Shown: positions 30,367 through 38,477 of the stretch, in pieces | Layout: the number at the start of each line of letters is the position of its first letter | Position numbering within the stretch: the first letter of the stretch is position 1 | IMG/VR virus record: IMGVR_UViG_3300037157_000022 | Coordinates: 1 to 42,256 of that record | Direction: 5' to 3' (one strand) | Source: a virus | Length of the DNA stretch: 42,256 bases | Notes under the pieces: model-generated | Told to the model about the DNA's origin: nothing | What the model saw: only the letters and a program-made list of their open reading frames with translations | Database searches by the model: none | Program-made: the position numbers and the translations under genes

Positions 30367-31200
30367 ATGGCCGCCGATGTCAAAACCCTGCTCGCACCCG
30401 TCCTCGCCGAAATGAAGGCGCGGATCGACGCCGCACCCGACGACGAGGCGAAGAAGACCGCCCGCGCCGAGTTCCTGGACGACGTCAAAGACGCAGCCCC
30501 CGACGTGTTCAATGCGATCCACACCACGGCGTTCAACGCCGGCAAGGGCGAGGCGAAGAAAGCGAAAGACAAGGCCGACGAGAAACTCAAGAAGGCCGAG
30601 GCTGAGCGCGACGAGGCCCGCGAGCAGCTCGAGGCCGCGAAAGCGGACAAGCCGGACGTCGCCGCGATCGAAGCCAAGCACAGCGCCAAGGCCGAGAAGT
30701 TGAAGCACGAACTCGACGCCGAGCGCGCCGACCGCGCGAAGGAACACCGCGACCGCGCAATGAAGGACGCCCGCGCGGATGTCGAAGCCGCACTGATCGC
30801 CCAGGGCTACCGACCCCGCGCCGCGAAATCCGAAGTGCTGCGACTCGTGGACGAGGGCAAGATCCGCCTCGCGGACGACGGCAGCGTCGTCGAGTACATG
30901 CAGCTCGCCGACAGCGATGCGGCCTACCCACCGCCGCGCACCGGCGCCAAGCCCCACGACGGGCTCGTCAAAGATCTCCGTGCCAAAGCCGACCCACTCG
31001 ACTTGACCAGCAATGTCGATCACGGCGCGGGCGCGCGACCCGGCCAGGGCATCGTCCGGCCCGGCGTCGGGACCGCGGGACAGCCGGGAGTGGGCGCACG
31101 TGTCACGCTCAAAGACGAGAACGGCGAGGAGCGCATCCTCGATCTCTCGCCCGAACTGCTGGCCGCCAAACGCGGGCAGTTGCACGGCGCAAGTGTCTGA
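30367..31200 (+). CDS. Capsid scaffold-like protein
   Basis: 277 residues. Residues 55-140 are an unbroken Lys/Glu/Ala coiled coil. The C-terminal part is Gly/Pro-rich, ending in a short helix (ERILDLSPELLAAKRGQLHG) that could bind the capsid protein. Position before the decoration and capsid genes fits a scaffold that guides prohead assembly and is later lost. Confidence 0.7.
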   Translation: MAADVKTLLAPVLAEMKARIDAAPDDEAKKTARAEFLDDVKDAAPDVFNAIHTTAFNAGKGEAKKAKDKADEKLKKAEAERDEAREQLEAAKADKPDVAAIEAKHSAKAEKLKHELDAERADRAKEHRDRAMKDARADVEAALIAQGYRPRAAKSEVLRLVDEGKIRLADDGSVVEYMQLADSDAAYPPPRTGAKPHDGLVKDLRAKADPLDLTSNVDHGAGARPGQGIVRPGVGTAGQPGVGARVTLKDENGEERILDLSPELLAAKRGQLHGASV

Positions 31201-31257
31201 CCTGACCATCGCACCTCCGACCGTCACCGCACGTCTCACATCTAGCGGGAGCACTCG

Positions 31258-31665
31258 ATGGCCAGCGTAGCAATCGACGCCACACTCGGCGCCAGCTTCG
31301 ACACCATTTCGCTCAACACCGCCCCACAGTTCGTGGGCACCGTAGGCGCCGCCGCGCTCGTTGCCGGCATGCTCGTGTACCTGGGCTCCGACGGATTGGT
31401 CCACCCCTGTGATGCCACCTCGGCCAACGCCCCGCTCGCCGGGATCGTCGCCGTCCGGAGCGGCATCGGGAACCCCTGCACCGTCTTCGGGATCGGCGCC
31501 AAGTGCCACTACGCCGCGTCCGGGACGTTCACGTACGGCGCCAAGTACTTCCTCGACGTCACCTCCAACGCCGGCGGCCTCTCGACGGTCGCGACTACAG
31601 GTGACGCGGTTGGCGTCGTCCGCGCGATCAGCGACACCGACATCCAAGTCATCCGGATGGCATAG
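31258..31665 (+). CDS. Capsid decoration (cement) protein
   Basis: 135 residues from the ATG at 31258. It is a beta-rich small protein with the pattern of head-decoration proteins: GMLVYLGSDGLVHPCD, then LAGIVAVRSGIGNPCTVFGI and DAVGVVRAISDTDIQVIRM. Such proteins stabilise the capsid after expansion. Gene order (scaffold, decoration, capsid) supports it. The 57-base upstream spacer is C/A-rich. Confidence 0.7.
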   Translation: MASVAIDATLGASFDTISLNTAPQFVGTVGAAALVAGMLVYLGSDGLVHPCDATSANAPLAGIVAVRSGIGNPCTVFGIGAKCHYAASGTFTYGAKYFLDVTSNAGGLSTVATTGDAVGVVRAISDTDIQVIRMA

Positions 31666-31674
31666 CCACACGGT

Positions 31675-31701
31675 GAGGGGCGGCGCGCGTCGCCGCCCCT
31701 C
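31675..31701. terminator. Strong hairpin between decoration and capsid genes
   Basis: An 11-bp perfect stem GAGGGGCGGCG/CGCCGCCCCTC encloses CGCGT. No T-run follows, so it may only partly stop transcription or stabilise the capsid mRNA 5' end. Confidence 0.55.
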
Positions 31702-31811
31702 GCTTCGCACCACGCACAGTCCGTAGCACGGCGCACCTCGCACGGGACCACGACCACAGCGCGACGCTCGTTTCCCGAACGCCACTGTCACCCCCGCCGA
31801 GGCGCTAGCCG

Positions 31812-32891
31812 ATGCCGCTCAATACGGGCGAATCCACACTTCAAGACCTGATCGCGGCAAAGAATCTCTCTTTCGCCAAGTTCGGGATCGACAACATCGA
31901 ACGCATCCTGGCCTACGACCAGGCCGCGTGGAACCTGATGGTCTCGGAGCTCATGACCGAGCTCTGTGAGATCTCGACCGATCAGCAGCGGATCTACGGC
32001 GCCTCGACTGATGGCGTCCTCACCGAAGTGGACGAACTCGGGCGCGCCACTACGCAGAAGCCGGCGCAAGGCTCGCAGGTCGCCTTCCCGCTCCGGCACT
32101 TCCAGGGCAATCTCGGGTGGACACGGGAGTGGTGGAAGAACCACACCCCGGCCGACTTGGCGCTCGTCGTCATGGCGGTACAGAAAGCTCACCTCCGGAA
32201 GATCTATGGCGCGGTCGGCCAGGCGATCTTCGCGGCCTCGGACTACACGTTCGCCGACTACACCAAGCTCAATATTTCCTTCAGCATCAAGCGGTTCGTC
32301 AACGCGGACGGCTCCGCGATCCCCGATGGCCCGCACGGTGAGGTGTTCAACCCGAACACCCACACGCATTACACGGCGCTCAACGGCCTGACGGCCGCGG
32401 CGGTGAACGCCCTCGGCGCCAATGTGCTGGAGCACAAGCTCTCGGCCAACGTCAAGATTGCGTTCAACGCGAACGACATCCAGACGGTGCAAGGGCTGAC
32501 CGGATTCCTCGGACTCGTGGATCCCCGCATCACGCTGGAGTACGGTACCTCGCAGGTCCCGACCCAGCGGCTGGACATCACGCAGTTGAATGATCGCTTG
32601 GTCGGCATCATGTCGCCCTATGCGATCTGGGTGAAGCCGTGGGTACCGCAAGGCTACGCCTTCGCGTACGACGCACAGTCGGCCGAGAAGCCGATGGTCA
32701 TGCGGATCGACCCGGGCACCGGCGGCCCGGACCTCCAGACGGTGCAGAAGATCGACGCCAACCCGCTCCACATGGAGTACATGGAATCGTACTTCGGGCT
32801 GGGCGCCTACTGCCGCACCGCGGGCGCTGCGCTGTTCTTCGCCACCGGCGGCGGCACGACCTGGGTCGACGCGACCATCACCGGCTACTAA
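31812..32891 (+). CDS. Major capsid protein
   Basis: 359 residues from the ATG at 31812. Pattern and place fit HK97-fold capsid proteins without a protease domain: an N-terminal helix (LAAKNLSFAKFGIDNIER type), a long central spine helix region and a C-terminal P-domain with DANPLHMEYMESYFGLGAY. The 110 bases before it (31702-31811) are C/A-rich and gene-free. Hairpins flank the gene on both sides, a layout that can set high, separate expression. Confidence 0.8.
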   Translation: MPLNTGESTLQDLIAAKNLSFAKFGIDNIERILAYDQAAWNLMVSELMTELCEISTDQQRIYGASTDGVLTEVDELGRATTQKPAQGSQVAFPLRHFQGNLGWTREWWKNHTPADLALVVMAVQKAHLRKIYGAVGQAIFAASDYTFADYTKLNISFSIKRFVNADGSAIPDGPHGEVFNPNTHTHYTALNGLTAAAVNALGANVLEHKLSANVKIAFNANDIQTVQGLTGFLGLVDPRITLEYGTSQVPTQRLDITQLNDRLVGIMSPYAIWVKPWVPQGYAFAYDAQSAEKPMVMRIDPGTGGPDLQTVQKIDANPLHMEYMESYFGLGAYCRTAGAALFFATGGGTTWVDATITGY

Positions 32892-32907
32892 GCGAATCAC
32901 ACATTCT

Positions 32908-32936
32908 GCGACGGCGCGCTCGTACGGCGCCGTCGC
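32908..32936. terminator. Strong hairpin after the capsid gene
   Basis: The 10-bp stem GCGACGGCGC/GCGCCGTCGC encloses nine bases, starting 17 bases after the capsid stop. There is no clear T-run. Probably a leaky terminator or mRNA 3' end stabiliser. Confidence 0.55.
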
Positions 32937-32960
32937 GTCCCCTTCCCGAGGCACCGCGAT

Positions 32961-33467
32961 ATGGCAACCCAGCCCACCCCCGGATCGACCGCTGCGATCG
33001 CGCCGACCGCGTCGAACACCGTGATCACGACGGCGCCGCCCGTTGCGGTTCGGAGACGGCCCGTCAGCGGGCGGCAATTCGAGCACGCTAAGTCCCCGAA
33101 GCCCGACGCCGATTCGACCAACGCACTGGTCTCGAGGACAATGTCCGACGGCAAGGGCAATCGGTTTCAGGAAGACGCGCCCGTACCAGAGACGCACTTC
33201 GGTGGCTTGTACCGGAACGCCGCGGGCCAGCTCGTCAACGCGAACGGGATCTCCCTCGAGGACGACGGCTCGCAGGATGAGCCGATCACGCTCAAGACCA
33301 TCGTCGCCGAGATCGGGTCGGACAACCCGCTCGCCCAGCGGCTGATCGCGAAAGAGTCCGCAAAGAATCGGAAGGCTGGCGTCAGCGTGTCCGTCGATGA
33401 TGCGCCAGAGCTCGAGGGCGACGCGGCCGATCGCGCGCGCTTCGAGAGGACCAAGGCGAAGAGATAG
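32961..33467 (+). CDS. Hypothetical head-region protein
   Basis: 168 residues from the ATG at 32961. The N-terminus (residues 1-55) is Thr/Pro/Ala-rich and disordered. The centre (FGGLYRNAAGQLVNANGISL) and the helical C-terminus (LAQRLIAKESAKNRK) carry no family match. Its position just after the capsid gene suggests an assembly role. Confidence 0.6.
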   Translation: MATQPTPGSTAAIAPTASNTVITTAPPVAVRRRPVSGRQFEHAKSPKPDADSTNALVSRTMSDGKGNRFQEDAPVPETHFGGLYRNAAGQLVNANGISLEDDGSQDEPITLKTIVAEIGSDNPLAQRLIAKESAKNRKAGVSVSVDDAPELEGDAADRARFERTKAKR

Positions 33468-33476
33468 CGCGACCGC

Positions 33477-33590
33477 ATGGGCGCGCCGGCACGGGCGCCA
33501 ACCGTCGGGGGCGGGGTCTGGCTGCCGTCTCGTTCCTGGCGGGGTTCGTACGACACGACCGAAGACGATGACCCGCACGGCGCACGCTGA
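33477..33590 (+). CDS. 37-residue peptide
   Basis: ATG at 33477, nine bases after the previous stop. Sequence GGGVWLPSRSWRGSYDTTED then DDPHGAR. No ribosome binding site stands out. Short, but the composition is protein-like and it fills the gap. Confidence 0.4.
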   Translation: MGAPARAPTVGGGVWLPSRSWRGSYDTTEDDDPHGAR

Positions 33591-33611
33591 CCCTCATACC
33601 CACTCGCGCTG

Positions 33612-34136
33612 ATGCCGCTGCCGGACATCGATCTCTGCAAATCGTACCTCCGGGTCGAGACCGACGTCGATGATCTCCTGATCGGTGAGGAGATCCGCGA
33701 GGCGATTGCGTTCATCGAGACCTATATCGGCCGCGCGATCTTGGATCCGAATAGCACCCGGGTGTTCGGTCCCGTGCGCACCGCGTACCCGACGGTGGGG
33801 AGTTTCCGTGTCGGCGATACCGCGCCCAACCAGAACGTGTACGCCGAGGGCCTGGATGAGTTAGGTCGCGAGACCAATGTGCCGCCCGCGACCGCGATCA
33901 CGGGGCCGCTCGCACTGAGCACACTGCCCGATTACGCCACGCGCTGGGAGCCGCTCCTGTCGCGGGCGATCCTCGATATGGTGGCGGAACTCCACTCGCA
34001 CCGCGACCCGATGGTCACCAACGAGTCCGCAGGCGGCGGCGTGTCCGTCACACGCGGCCGCTTGGTGCACGGGCTCCCGCCCCGCGTGCGGGCGATGCTC
34101 AAGCCCGTGATGGCGTTGTCGTCGATCCATCCATGA
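33612..34136 (+). CDS. Head-tail connector (gp6-like adaptor)
   Basis: 174 residues. Residues 5-40 (DIDLCKSYLRVETDVDDLLI, then GEEIREAIAFIETYIGR) match the start of the Phage_connect_1/HK97 gp6 family, whose ring sits below the portal. A further helix (WEPLLSRAILDMVAELHSHR) is at 115-135. The ATGA overlap leads into the glycosyltransferase gene. Confidence 0.75.
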   Translation: MPLPDIDLCKSYLRVETDVDDLLIGEEIREAIAFIETYIGRAILDPNSTRVFGPVRTAYPTVGSFRVGDTAPNQNVYAEGLDELGRETNVPPATAITGPLALSTLPDYATRWEPLLSRAILDMVAELHSHRDPMVTNESAGGGVSVTRGRLVHGLPPRVRAMLKPVMALSSIHP

Positions 34137-35443
34137 GCGACATCAATTGGTGGGGCCGACCGGGTCGGATCTTCCGCGCCGAGTTGCTCGCGCGGGATCC
34201 TGACTCGCCGCAGCCCTTCATCGGCCATGAGACGCCGGGCGCGCTCCGGATCCTCCAGGGCACGTCCTACGACCCGGGCTCCGCGGCGTACCGATTCCAC
34301 TCGGCGATCAACGAGACCACACCGCACGCGTCGATCTTCGCGCGGCTGGGCGATACGAACCCCTACACGCACTTCCGCCAGATGGATTGCGGGTCGCCCG
34401 AGTACGAAGCCGCAGGTGCCGAAGCCGATGTCATCCACTGCCACATGGACTACCTGGCCCGCGATCTTCTGTGGGGGCCGACGCGCGATGACGTCGTGCT
34501 GGTCCGCCATTACCACGGCTCAGCGGCCACGGTGGCACCGGACGGGTCGATCACCGTGAACGCGCCCGACGCGCTCGCCCGGCTCATGCAACTCGAGCAG
34601 GACCGCGCGCTCGGCGCCGTCATCTGCGGCGCGCGGCTCGACCACCTCCTGCTCGCCCCGGACGTGCACTGGCTCCCGATGACACAGCCCGTGCATCGCT
34701 ACGCGGCGCTCCGCGCGCAGCATGGCCCGCGGCATCCCTTCGGCACGCGCCGGCCGATGCGCGTCGGGCACTCGCCGACCGAGCCCAAGCTCAAAGGCAG
34801 CGCGGTACTGGAGCATGTGATCGGCGAGCTCCGCGCGGCCGGCGTGCCGATTGAGTTCGTGCGCATCGAGAAACTGCCGCACGGCGAGGCGCTGGCGGTG
34901 AAAGCGACGTGCGACGTCGTGTTCGATTCCTTCTTCCTCGGGCTCCAGGGCTCGGGGTTGGAAGCGGGCGCGATGGGGATCCCGGTGATTGCGGGGGATA
35001 CACGGGTCGCGCGGTTGCACGTGGAGCGATTCGGCGAGTGCCCCTACGTGTTCGCGGACGACGCCGAGGAGCTCGAGAACGCGCTGGTGGGGCTCATGGA
35101 CGCCGAGGCGTATGCGTTGGCCGCGGCGCGGATCCGTCGCTTCGTCTGGCGCCATCACAGCTACGAGGCCGTGGCGCGGAAGTACCTGACGATCCTGGCC
35201 GGTGCGGCGCCCGCATTGGCGCGCCGGATCGCGCTTGCGGGCGAGACCACGGCCGACCCGGCGCACTTCGATGAGGGGATCAACGAGCGGCCCCGCGAGT
35301 GGCCCGGCGTGGACCGTGCTCCTAAGCCGGCGGCGGATCCGCCGAAAAGTGCGTGGCCGCCGAGCATGACCGTGCCGGTGTTCGACAAGGACAAGCCGAA
35401 GCCCAAGCCGCCAGCGGACGACGCGTGGGGCGACGCCCGATGA
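34133..35443 (+). CDS. GT-B type glycosyltransferase inside the connector cassette
   Basis: 436 residues. A GT4-like pattern is visible: ADVIHCHMDY at residues 98-107, VGHSPTEPKLKGS at 211-223 at the start of the second Rossmann domain, and DVVFDSFFLGLQGSGLEAGA with MGIPVI at 261-286, where E277 is the likely nucleotide-sugar contact. A helical end (YEAVARKYLTILAG) is followed by a Pro/Lys-rich tail from residue 390. No membrane segment. ATGA overlaps on both sides couple it to connector genes, suggesting it modifies virion proteins during assembly; the acceptor is unknown. Confidence 0.8.
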   Translation: MSDINWWGRPGRIFRAELLARDPDSPQPFIGHETPGALRILQGTSYDPGSAAYRFHSAINETTPHASIFARLGDTNPYTHFRQMDCGSPEYEAAGAEADVIHCHMDYLARDLLWGPTRDDVVLVRHYHGSAATVAPDGSITVNAPDALARLMQLEQDRALGAVICGARLDHLLLAPDVHWLPMTQPVHRYAALRAQHGPRHPFGTRRPMRVGHSPTEPKLKGSAVLEHVIGELRAAGVPIEFVRIEKLPHGEALAVKATCDVVFDSFFLGLQGSGLEAGAMGIPVIAGDTRVARLHVERFGECPYVFADDAEELENALVGLMDAEAYALAAARIRRFVWRHHSYEAVARKYLTILAGAAPALARRIALAGETTADPAHFDEGINERPREWPGVDRAPKPAADPPKSAWPPSMTVPVFDKDKPKPKPPADDAWGDAR

Positions 35444-35583
35444 GCGTCTCCAACGCCGCGCCGCATCTGACGCTCGCGGAGCACATCGCGACGGGTGTGT
35501 TTGCCGCGCTGTACCTGGCCGCTTATATCGCGAATTGCATCGCGCACTTCGTCCGCCGCGGATCACCGAAGGCGGAGCCATGA
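35440..35583 (+). CDS. 47-residue membrane peptide
   Basis: It starts in an ATGA overlap with the glycosyltransferase gene and overlaps the next gene. Residues 15-37 (HIATGVFAALYLAAYIANCI) span a membrane, followed by a basic tail (HFVRRGSPK). It might anchor the glycosyltransferase at the membrane, which is inference. Confidence 0.55.
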   Translation: MSVSNAAPHLTLAEHIATGVFAALYLAAYIANCIAHFVRRGSPKAEP

Positions 35584-35942
35584 GCTACTCGCTCCGCAAC
35601 ATGCGCATCCGGGTCTACGCGTATACCGATGCCACCGCCAACGGGCTGGTGAGCAATACGTACGCGTTCCTTGGCGAGTATTGGGGCCGACTGGAGCCGC
35701 CCACCGGCGCGGAACTCAACGTCGCCGAGCAAGCGAACTACCAGATCGACGCGTCGGTGTTGCTCGACGGCGATCTCACGATCCCGCCGCAGGGGCTCAT
35801 CCGCGACTGTCGGACCGGCACGCTCTACAAGATCGAAGCGGTGTTGCCGCGCCGGCAGACGCGCGAACAGCAGGTGCACGGGAGTGCGACCACGGACGCG
35901 CAGCCGGCGTACGCCATCACCGGCGACCCGCCGAGCGACTGA
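35580..35942 (+). CDS. Head-closure (head-tail joining) protein
   Basis: 120 residues from an ATGA junction. The beta-barrel pattern (MRIRVYAYTDATANGLVSNT, then YWGRLEPPTGAELNVAEQAN and LIRDCRTGTLYKIEAVLPRR) fits the SPP1 gp16/Phage_H_T_join family that closes the capsid below the adaptor. Gene order agrees. Confidence 0.65.
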   Translation: MSYSLRNMRIRVYAYTDATANGLVSNTYAFLGEYWGRLEPPTGAELNVAEQANYQIDASVLLDGDLTIPPQGLIRDCRTGTLYKIEAVLPRRQTREQQVHGSATTDAQPAYAITGDPPSD

Positions 35943-35946
35943 GCCG

Positions 35947-36870
35947 ATGCCCTCGACCGCAACCCTCACCGCGACCGAATTCAACGGAGCTGGCGCCGTC
36001 ATTCCGGCGCCCACGCTCGCGTGGGCATCGGCGAACGCCGGCGTGTTCACGGTGCCATCGGGCGGCTCGGGCGGCCAGACGGCCGTGGTCACCGCGACCG
36101 GCGTGGGGAGTTCCACCGGGACCGCGACCGATCCGACCACGGCGGTGGTCGGTGGTTTCGTGGTGAACGTCAGCACGAGTCTCGGCTACGTCGTCTTGCC
36201 GGCCGGCGTCGGACTCACGGGGACGATTCCCGCGCTCGCCGGGGGTGGGAGCGGACTCCCGGTCCTGGGGTTCCGTATGCGGTTTCTCGTCGATTGCTTG
36301 CTCGGCACGCCGACCGCGGGCGGCCTCTTCTCGATCTACGACTCAGGCATCAATCTAAGTCTCGAAGTGACCTGCATCCTGGTCGGTAGCACGATCCGAT
36401 TCAACTTCACGGCCAACGATGGGGAAGCGAACGCGATCGCCGGCACCGTCGCGCAATCCGCACTGCCCGCGGCCGGAACCGGCGTCGTGCTGTATTCCGT
36501 CTATGAAGCGAGCGGCCAGTTGTTCGGCCTCGCGCTGCTCACGGACGCGGGCGGTGTGCTCTTCTCCTACGGCGTCAGTGCGGGTCCGGTCGGTGCGGGC
36601 AACACCCCAACCGGCAACACGACGCTGCTGATCGGTGGCTCGCATACCGGTCCCACCGGCGGCATGACGATCGACGGCGCGGAAATCCTGACGGCCGCTA
36701 TGGGCGCGCCGCAGACCCCGCCCGCCATCAATGGGAGCGATCCCGGCGACATCGGCCAGTGGGGCTTCGCCGGCGTGCTGACGCCTACAGTCGTCGGCGC
36801 TGCGCTGTCGGCCGTCGCGGGCGGCGGTCCGGGCTCGGTGACGTATCTGAGCGGGGGGCTCTGGTCCTGA
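35947..36870 (+). CDS. Big2-like plus lectin-like surface protein
   Basis: 307 residues from the ATG at 35947. Residues 1-75 resemble a bacterial Ig-like (Big2) domain: LTATEFNGAGAVIPAPTLAW, then ASANAGVFTVPSGGSGGQTA and VVTATGVGSSTGTA. Residues 85-290 form a beta-rich domain with the look of a LamG/concanavalin-type lectin. It may be a virion surface protein that binds cell sugars. It sits between head-closure and tail genes, an unusual site. Confidence 0.65.
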   Translation: MPSTATLTATEFNGAGAVIPAPTLAWASANAGVFTVPSGGSGGQTAVVTATGVGSSTGTATDPTTAVVGGFVVNVSTSLGYVVLPAGVGLTGTIPALAGGGSGLPVLGFRMRFLVDCLLGTPTAGGLFSIYDSGINLSLEVTCILVGSTIRFNFTANDGEANAIAGTVAQSALPAAGTGVVLYSVYEASGQLFGLALLTDAGGVLFSYGVSAGPVGAGNTPTGNTTLLIGGSHTGPTGGMTIDGAEILTAAMGAPQTPPAINGSDPGDIGQWGFAGVLTPTVVGAALSAVAGGGPGSVTYLSGGLWS

Positions 36871-37274
36871 TGCCTGTCCGCTTCACGATGCACCTGCCTC
36901 GGGCGCGGACCGCGATTCGCGCGGGTGTGGACGCGTTCCTCCGCGCTGCGGCCGACGCGTACCGCTCGGCGCTGCTCACGAAGTACGGCGAGCACCGGGG
37001 CGGCTACACCTCGGGCGAGTACGCCACGGGCGCCACGGTGCAGTCGATTCAGGCGAGCGAGCCGTACGCCGCGGATTCCGGTGGCCGTGCGATCGCGGTG
37101 TTCACGGACGACGTGGTCGCGGTCTACTGGACGCTCGGCTTCCAGCACGCGGGCGCGAACGGCCAGTACCACCGCGTCGATCACTGGTCGCCCGCGATGC
37201 TCGACTCGGCCGACGATCAATTCACCCGGGGCGCCAAGGCCGCGCGCGAGGCGTTCGATGCGAGCGGCCAATGA
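36870..37274 (+). CDS. HK97 gp10-like tail component
   Basis: 134 residues from a TGATG junction. Helix VDAFLRAAADAYRSALLTKY, the TSGEYATGATVQSIQ segment, and the strand VAVYWTLGFQHAGANGQYHR follow the HK97 gp10 family, a neck or tail-completion protein. The end is basic and Ala-rich. Order between head-closure and tail terminator agrees. Confidence 0.65.
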   Translation: MPVRFTMHLPRARTAIRAGVDAFLRAAADAYRSALLTKYGEHRGGYTSGEYATGATVQSIQASEPYAADSGGRAIAVFTDDVVAVYWTLGFQHAGANGQYHRVDHWSPAMLDSADDQFTRGAKAAREAFDASGQ

Positions 37275-37744
37275 GCGGCGGCGTCTCGACGATCGACGTC
37301 TACACCACCGTGCGGACGCGGATGCTCACGTGCGCGGATGCGGGCGGCAATACGCTGGCGACCACGTTCGCCGGCTTCCCGGCCTCGGATCTCTATATCG
37401 AGAAGGTGCCGACGGCGGCGGTGTTCCCGTACGGCGTGCTGTCGCTGCAGCTCGTCACCGATCCGCGGCAGTCGAGCTTCCGTGCCGACGGCGAGATGGA
37501 ACTCATGATGTACACGCGGCCGATCGCTGGGCTGGCCGCACTGAACGCGGCGGCGGATTTGGCCGCGGGTGCTATGACCGGCTACTCGGATCGGACGGCC
37601 GGCGGCGTGATCCACTGCAGCAAGCACCGGCGTACCTCGGTGCCGACCTACGGCAACCCGGCCGACCGCGAGATGTGCGCGGTGCGGCTCGTCTTCACGC
37701 TCTCGATCTACTTCGCGTTCCTGGCCACGCACCCCACGCCATGA
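37271..37744 (+). CDS. Tail terminator-like protein
   Basis: 157 residues from an ATGA junction. The alpha/beta pattern (STIDVYTTVRTRMLTCADAG, then VFPYGVLSLQLVTDPRQSS, GEMELMMYTRP and RLVFTLSIYF) suits the tail terminator that caps the tail tube and joins it to the head. Call rests on order and fold pattern. Confidence 0.6.
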   Translation: MSGGVSTIDVYTTVRTRMLTCADAGGNTLATTFAGFPASDLYIEKVPTAAVFPYGVLSLQLVTDPRQSSFRADGEMELMMYTRPIAGLAALNAAADLAAGAMTGYSDRTAGGVIHCSKHRRTSVPTYGNPADREMCAVRLVFTLSIYFAFLATHPTP

Positions 37745-37865
37745 CGTGAGTGCCTTCGCTCCTCGCACGGTGACCACCCGGACTCTGCACGGCGACCACC
37801 GACCACCGACCACCCTCACTCGCGCACTACTGCTGACCACCACCGCTTGACGCAGAGAATAGGAC
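37745..37865 (+). other. C/A-rich leader before the major tail gene
   Basis: 121 bases without a gene. It has repeated GACCACC units (GACCACCGACCACCGACCACC near 37793-37813) and few G runs. AGGAC lies just before the ATG. An unstructured leader for a highly expressed gene is plausible. Confidence 0.45.
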
Positions 37866-38453
37866 ATGGCTACCCAGCCTCCGTTCAATGCCTACACGGC
37901 GAACATGCCCAATACGATCGGGCTGGATACTGCCGTGTTCTACATCGGGGCGACGCCGCTCGGCGTCACCGATGGGGGCCAGAAGTTCGACCCGAAGAAG
38001 ACGTTCCTCAACATCGCGTTTGACGGCAAACGCGCCCCGATCGCCGGCCTCGATCGCGTCACCAAATTCGAGTCGGAGATCACCGCCAAGTTCCTGCAGT
38101 GCGACATCTCCGCCTTCCTGCAGTACGAGGCGGGCTCGGTGTCGTCCTCTGGGTCCTCCGGCAACGTGATCATGATCCAGACCATGCAGTCGGCGTCGCA
38201 GCTCATCCCGGTGGGCTCGCTCCTCGCGAACCTGCGGTGCGCCTGGAAGCTCGGCAACACGAGCGGTTCGGGCTTCGTGTACAAGCAGGTCCGGTTCTAC
38301 CGCGCCCTGGTCACCAAGTACACGGCCGCGTGGAAGGACAACGGCTCGATGGAGATCGACGCGACGTTCGCGGCACGCCTGGACCTCACGGTCGCGGGCC
38401 TCACCACGGACAGCGCGCCGTACCTCATCGAAGACCTCTCCTCGTTCCCGTAA
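37866..38453 (+). CDS. Major tail (tube) protein
   Basis: 195 residues from the ATG at 37866, with AGGAC upstream. Pattern MPNTIGLDTAVFYIGATPLG, then GGQKFDPKKTFLNIAFDGKR, then a beta-sandwich region fits siphovirus tail tube proteins. Its place just before the frameshifted chaperone genes and tape measure gene is the standard one. Confidence 0.75.
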   Translation: MATQPPFNAYTANMPNTIGLDTAVFYIGATPLGVTDGGQKFDPKKTFLNIAFDGKRAPIAGLDRVTKFESEITAKFLQCDISAFLQYEAGSVSSSGSSGNVIMIQTMQSASQLIPVGSLLANLRCAWKLGNTSGSGFVYKQVRFYRALVTKYTAAWKDNGSMEIDATFAARLDLTVAGLTTDSAPYLIEDLSSFP

Positions 38454-38477
38454 GAACTCCCGTAAGCCGGAGACATC

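Noticed and set aside
31788-33578. Long - strand frame of 596 codons over the capsid gene
   Set aside because: Opposite strand of a well supported capsid gene; composition (Arg/Val-rich) is typical of antisense frames in GC-rich DNA.
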